Source of the DNA: Hymenopellis radicata
Taxonomy: Eukaryota; Basidiomycota; Agaricomycetes; Agaricales; Physalacriaceae
Direction of reading: 5' to 3'
Length of the DNA: 64,000 nucleotides
NCBI GenBank assembly: GCA_015501595.1
Contig: JADNRX010000011.1
Location: 1 to 64,000 of the forward strand
The position numbers were made by a program, and so were the translations under genes. Below the pieces are notes generated by a model, which made no database searches, was not told the DNA's origin, and saw nothing but the letters and a program-made list of their open reading frames with translations. Of the stretch, positions 59,100-64,000 are shown piece by piece. The stretch's first letter is position 1. Each line of letters opens with the position of its first letter.

Positions 59100-61205
59100 A
59101 TGATTATCTCTCTAGGTCTGCTACTTCTATCATCAATCGGGTTAGCCGATGCCACCTCAGGTCAATTTCCCGTTGTCGATGGGATTCTTGGAGGCGTAGC
59201 GAACGCGACTGCAAGTGTTGTCAAGCTACCGAAAGTTGATGTAGTTACTGCGGCTGGGGATCTGCGGGTGACGGAGAACTCTGGGATATGTGGTTAGTAC
59301 GAGGTCCTCGTGTACAAGTTACGCTTGGTTGGGTTAACAGTTCGCACAGAGACGACCCCAGGCGTCTATCAGCGTCGGGATACGGGGACATCGCCGCTAA
59401 CAAAAGTATATGGTGCGTTCTGATGCGATACATATGCATATGTTCCAGTCTTCCCTAACTGAATGCGCAAGGTTTTGGTTTTTTGCCGCGCGCAACAATC
59501 CTGAAACTGCTCCTTTGTCACTGTGGTTTAACGGTGGAGTATGTCCGGGCTGTTGTCTCCCTGGTGGTCACTTATTTCTATTTAGCCGGGCAGTTCCAGT
59601 ATGATAGGTCTCCTACAAGAACTCGGCCCTTGCAGGATTACCAACGACAGTTCGTCGGTCACTCTCAACCCTTTCTCATGGAACAACAATGCCAACGTTC
59701 TCTTCATTGACCAACCCGTCGGAGTTGGGTTTTCGCATGGCACTCTGGAAGTGGGCACATCACAGGAGGCAGCGTCGGATGTGTGGGACTTCCTTCAGAT
59801 ATTTTTGGCAGATGACAGGTTTGCGCATCTTCAACAAAACGCTTTGGCGATTTGGACCGAATCGTAAGCGTATCATTATATCAACACGTGCAATAATTGA
59901 ACGGGGTATCCTTCAGGTATGGCGGCCATTACGGACCAACCTTTGCGGCGCATTTCCTAGCTCAAAATACAGCTATCGCTGCTGGGACTGTTGATGGTTT
60001 GACACTCAACCTCAAGGTTTTGGGAGTTGGTGATGGCCTTACAGTTGGTCTATGTCCCAAGTCTTTGTCTATCTCGGTCTTAAGAACCCCATTCTAGGAC
60101 CCGTTGTCGCAGTATCCGGGTTATATCTCATATGCGGCCTCTAATCCTTACCACACTCTGGTGTCTACGTCGGTCATCAACCGTGCGAACAACTCTTGGT
60201 CGTCCTCTACGGGATGCAAAGCACAGGTGACGAATCTCTTATCATACTACTACTGATGTTCGCGCTAATCTCGACTGCAGATCACGTCTTGCTACAACGG
60301 AGGGTCCAACAGGGTTTGCTCAGCGGCGCAAAGCTTCTGCAACAACAATATCCTTAGTCCTCTAGCCGGTGACTGGGATGTGCGCACGCTACCGACTCTT
60401 TGATACAAACTTTTCTCACATTGCCCTCCGTTAGGTTTACTATGTTCCCACCCGGAATCCTGATCCCTATCCGCCCGCTATCGACTCTTACCTCGACTCT
60501 GTGGCTGATACCATTGGTGCAGAGAGTACATGGCAGATGACGAATGACGATGTATACAGCAATTTTGCGGCAACTGGTGCGTCAAGTGTGGATATATCGC
60601 CTTCACGCCTGATTGCTTCGCAGGTGATTGGATGAGAAACTCTCGCCCAGACTTGGAAACAGTCATTGATGCCGGAGTCAGTTCACGATCCTGTCCAATG
60701 TGCACTGTACGAGATATATTGACATCTACGTCTATTAGGTGCGGACAATCGTTTACGTCGGAGATGCCGTACGTGTTCTATCCAGGCGTCGTCACTGGCT
60801 CGCTCACTATATTCCTTATATAGGACTACATCCTGAACTTTAACGGAATCGAAGCCATGGTACTAGCGACCAATCTTTTTTCTCTAAGTCCGCTTACAAT
60901 GCGATATAGGTCGATGCCCTTGATACCAAATTTTCGGCTGAATATGCAACCCAAGAATTCACCTCTTTCACCGTTAACGGACAGGCCACGGGTCAGTTCA
61001 AAAATGCTGGGACGTTCTCCTTCGTCCGCATCAACGGGGCCGGTCACGAAGTTCCTGCGTATACTGTAAGTTGTAAAACTTTTGCGGACGTTGTTCACCT
61101 GAGGACTGATTTGCTTGTATTCAGTTCGGTAATCTGCAGGTCGGAGAAGCGGCGTTCCAGATGTTCTCACAAATCATGTCTGACGAGGGTTTGTCTGGTA
61201 CCTAA
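59100..61205 (+). CDS. Secreted serine carboxypeptidase, family S10
   Basis: A signal peptide ([18 protein letters not shown]) is followed by the S10 fold over about ten exons. The catalytic Ser is in WTES|YGGHYGP (the Ser codon is split by the intron near 59866), Asp in [14 protein letters not shown] (near 60760-60850, also split), and His in [11 protein letters not shown] (near 61050). Substrate-site motifs [17 protein letters not shown] and [14 protein letters not shown] are present. The usual PGCSS reads PGSSS here, so the conserved disulphide cysteine is a serine in this sequence. The gene ends SGT-TAA at 61203-61205. Likely an extracellular or vacuolar acid exopeptidase. All junctions examined keep frame. 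Confidence 0.88.
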
Positions 61206-61252
61206 AGACTCAGAGTTGCGTAGAGGTGAAAGTGCTATGGAGGATCGGACTA

Positions 61253-62301
61253 TCAAGAACAGATCGAATATAAATTAACGCTACTCGACCATGCGAGGGC
61301 AGATAGTACAGGAAATTTGCGTTCAGAAGTCAAACTCTGTTTCACTTTAGTTGACTCGAATCCACGCGAGGGAGTGCACATACCATAACCACCGCCTCCA
61401 AACATCCCCATATCTATTCCAAACGAAACCATCTTACCATTGAGCATCACTTCTGAGCCCACACCGCCTGTCATGGCTGCAATCATGTTGTCTGAATATC
61501 CATCCCCCAACGTCTCTCCAGTAGTGATGGCAAGCGTCTTGCGTGTTTTCGACAACTGTTTGATTGCTTTTTCAAGTTTCCCGCCCCTGGTCTGGTCCAG
61601 AAGAACAAGAGCTTTGAGGTTCGGGGCGACGGCCGGATTTTCCGCCAGGAACGCAAGACCTGGTCCTCTGATTGCCCCAGGAACCTTGTCGTTGCCACTA
61701 ATGTGCAGACTCTCTAACAATGGACAGGCAGAACAAATTGCGATGAGGGCATCGTCCGTGATTCCGGTGGCAGCCTCAAGGCGTACAGCGACAAGATTTG
61801 GGCAGGCGTTCGCCAGCGCCGTCACTCCGTTATCCGAGATATGAGCTCCGTATCCCGTGTCTGAATCTCCCAAGGTCAAGCATTTGAGAGAAGCAGCAAG
61901 GGTTGGGCGAGACCGGATGGCGTCCAGGTGAGCGTCTGTGACGTCGAAGCTCGCTGAAAAGTACACCTTTCGTATACCGGGCGCATCCAGTCGCGTCGCG
62001 TCGAATTGAGGCGGAACAGTGGAATATCCTCCGGACGGTCCGCTAAACGAGCATACTTGAGAGGGCGGGAAGTCTGGAGACCTATACGGCGTGTATCTCG
62101 ATCCGCCGCCACCACGACCGGCGCCGCCACGGCCGCCGCGAGCTCTACCACCGCGTCCCCCGCCGCGAGTAGAGCCGCGACCACTCTGATTGCCACCGCG
62201 ACCGCGACCTCTGTTGGCTGCTCTTGACGTACTAGCGTTTCCTTCAGATAAGCGTTAAAAAGAAAAAAGGAATCAACGGAGGACGAACTGTCTGCAGGCA
62301 T
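61253..62301 (-). CDS. RGG-rich N terminus fused to RNI-like leucine-rich repeats
   Basis: ATG at 62301, then a short intron (GTTCGT...GAAG, about 62288-62242) gives MPADRNAST… leading to an Arg/Gly-rich segment (RGRGRGGNQSGRGS…RGGRGGAGRGGGG). A linker ends GIRKVYFSASFDVTDAHLDAI, followed by RNI-like LRRs (LKCLTLGDSDTGYGAHISDNGVTALANACPNLVAVRLEAATGITDDALIAICSACPLLESLHISGND). The LRR part resembles the AMN1/F-box LRR type without an F-box; the RGG part suggests RNA binding. The C terminus (to 61253) is ordinary. Convergent with the carboxypeptidase gene, only 47 bp from its stop. Function unknown. Confidence 0.72.
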
Positions 62302-62495
62302 GTCGTGGTACGAAGAGAAAATGAAGATGACTCTGTCTCAAATTGGTCTCAAAGATGAAATTACGACGCGTACGTAATGTCGTTACACGGTCTGCTGACC
62401 GAGATTTGCGGTCTCACGTGATATATAAGGCTTTAAACGTTCAACGTTCAACAAAGAGGTACTCGGAGGACAGAGACACCATAGCATGTTAATTA

Positions 62496-64000
62496 CTAGA
62501 CAGGTTCAGGCACACTGTCCGTCAACGCCCTAGGCGATCCAAGGTTCGGCGTTCCATCCGAGTGCCAACCGACCTCTATAAACCTCGTCAGTAATGCGGC
62601 CAAGACGATATGTAGGCTGCTATAAACATACGTTGAACCATTGTATAGCGACTGCCATCGCACAACGCAGGGACCGCTGCAGAGGCATGATACACCATAT
62701 GAATCTGATTGCCACTAGGACTGAGGAAGAAGCCGTTATGACCAGGCTATCGGGGTATAAGCATTCAGAGTACAGGTCCTTGACGCGCATACCTCGTTGT
62801 TCCTGTGGGACACCAGTTGAGGAATGGACTTGTCAGGTCAAAGAAAACCTTACCCGTTCGCCGAAGTAAAGATAGCACTACCGTATTTCGTCCACGAGCT
62901 CGCACTGAGAGGGTTCGAGCCAGTAAGCTCGAGTCTTCCAAGCGAATATCCGGTTCCCGCACAACTTGAGGCGGAAAAGACGATCCAAGTCCGGCCTTCG
63001 TGATAGAGAGCGGCTAAACAAGAACATGAACACTGAAATATAGAGGAACATGATGTACCTGCCTGGGCCTTCGTTAACGTTCGCGCTGACGGTTTCCCAA
63101 GACAACGTCGGCGTCGAAATTTTGACAGCATCTCCGACAGTAGTCGCACTGTTCATTTGTCTGCTCATATCGATCAACAAGGTGAGCTTCATGGAAAGTT
63201 TGGAATGATCTCACGCGATGTAAAGGCATTGATCTGGAAAGGATTAGGATCAGATACTACCACCTCGAACGTTTCGCTCACTTGCGCCGTCCCAACTAGA
63301 ATACACGAGATACCGCGTCGTGCCTAATACAAGTATGCTCGCGTCGATGGACCACACGTCTCGGTTCGGGATCGCGATACGGCCTAGCAGGACAATTGTT
63401 CAACATGTATCAGTGAGGCTACAAGCCCATTACCTGCATAGCTCCACGTAGAATCCCAGATGATGGTCGAAGACCCCTTCAAGACATGGATACGCTGATT
63501 ATCCAACGTTCCACTGGACCCGGCCGAGTAGTATCTACGAAACGACATTCAATCCACAAGACAAGTAGGAGAGATTGAGCATACATATACCAAGCACCTT
63601 CCGCAGATTGCCTGAAAAACTTGACAATTCGTTCAGCCTCTTTCAAGAACACTGCGCGCACCAATGGATCTCAGGCGCCCCTTCAATACGACAGTTTAGG
63701 AATCGATGCCAACGAAGCAAAACAGACACCTACACAGGTTACAGCACCTGGACGACGTGCTGTCAGTCCAAACGACTTTTGGCGTTGCGGTCTTCAAACC
63801 ACCAACAGTCGTTGCACGTGTGATCTGAATATTAGTCCATGTAGTTGAGGTCAGATCTGTTTTCCGTTCGAGTAAGAACGAGCATAACAGGCAGACAGTC
63901 AAGACAGACAATAATATCCTTCATGATAGACCTGACGATGCTTAGATGCCGAAATGAGATATGGCTATGATACACTCACCATGAATGGGTCAGAACCATC
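62496..64000 (-). CDS. Glycoside hydrolase family 43-like protein, 5' end beyond the window
   Basis: Minus-strand gene running off the right edge. Reading inward: TTWTNIQITRATTVGGLKTATPKVVWTD (63850-63740), EIHW, GAWYMY|YYSAGSSGTLDNQRIHVLKG (63600-63480), STIIWDSTWSYAGRIAIPNRDVWSIDASILVLGTTRYLVYSS (63460-63290), SATTVGDAVKISTPTLSWETVSANVNEGP, ALYHEGRTWIVFSASSCAGTGYSLGRLEL (63000-62920), GHNGFFLSPSGNQIHMVYHAS (62740-62680), and a last exon VGWHSDGTPNLGSPRAL ending at 62496. The five-bladed propeller pattern and VNEGP motif fit GH43 arabinan/xylan-active enzymes. The N-terminal exons and first catalytic Asp are outside the window. Junctions examined keep frame. Confidence 0.8.

Overview
The window reads as nuclear DNA of a filamentous basidiomycete, most likely an agaricomycete. 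Evidence: dense genes with many 45-60 nt GT...AG introns, F-box/LRR gene copies, a GPI-anchored glyoxal-oxidase-like protein, a GH43 enzyme, a secreted S10 carboxypeptidase, and conserved nuclear genes (TAF6, Nup159, phosducin-like, Mdm35, GPALPP/DUF3752). I do not name a species.

The left 25 kb is a nest of mobile DNA. Positions 1-4042 are a Mutator-like element (MULE) with about 206-bp terminal inverted repeats; its left end lies at the window edge. Positions 4043-7834 hold short imperfect repeats and a gene-like but non-coding insert. From 7835 to 25075 lie remains of Ty3/gypsy chromodomain retroelements: a retropepsin fragment (7835-9199), a 4.5-kb insert between two diverged copies of the same ~160 bp, a reverse transcriptase-RNase H-integrase-chromodomain gene with two in-frame TGA codons (13757-17533), and a long extra ORF of unknown function 3' of integrase (17590-24815), followed by a G6 polypurine tract and a 248-bp 3' LTR (24828-25075). 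The extra ORF is broken by at least three later insertions. Two of them can be delimited from the sequence: removing an 871-bp hAT-like MITE with an 8-bp target duplication, or a 2.47-kb element with 22-bp inverted repeats, puts the reading frame back in register.

The right 39 kb is ordinary host sequence. It starts with a membrane-protein gene cut short next to the LTR, then an F-box pseudogene, GPALPP1-like, GNAT acetyltransferase (plus a broken copy), glyoxal oxidase-like, F-box, Nup159, TAF6 (divergent from Nup159), phosducin-like, a second F-box, two Rossmann-fold NAD(P) proteins, a small GPI-anchored secreted protein, an NCS1 permease, an SH3 protein, a PhyH-type dioxygenase, Mdm35, a serine carboxypeptidase, an RGG-LRR protein and a GH43 enzyme that runs off the right edge.

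Several host genes, including the normally essential TAF6, carry single-base frame breaks in otherwise conserved sequence. Together they look more like residual indel errors of a long-read assembly than true pseudogenes, but this cannot be decided from one sequence. Exon borders were read by eye from splice signals and reading-frame continuity.
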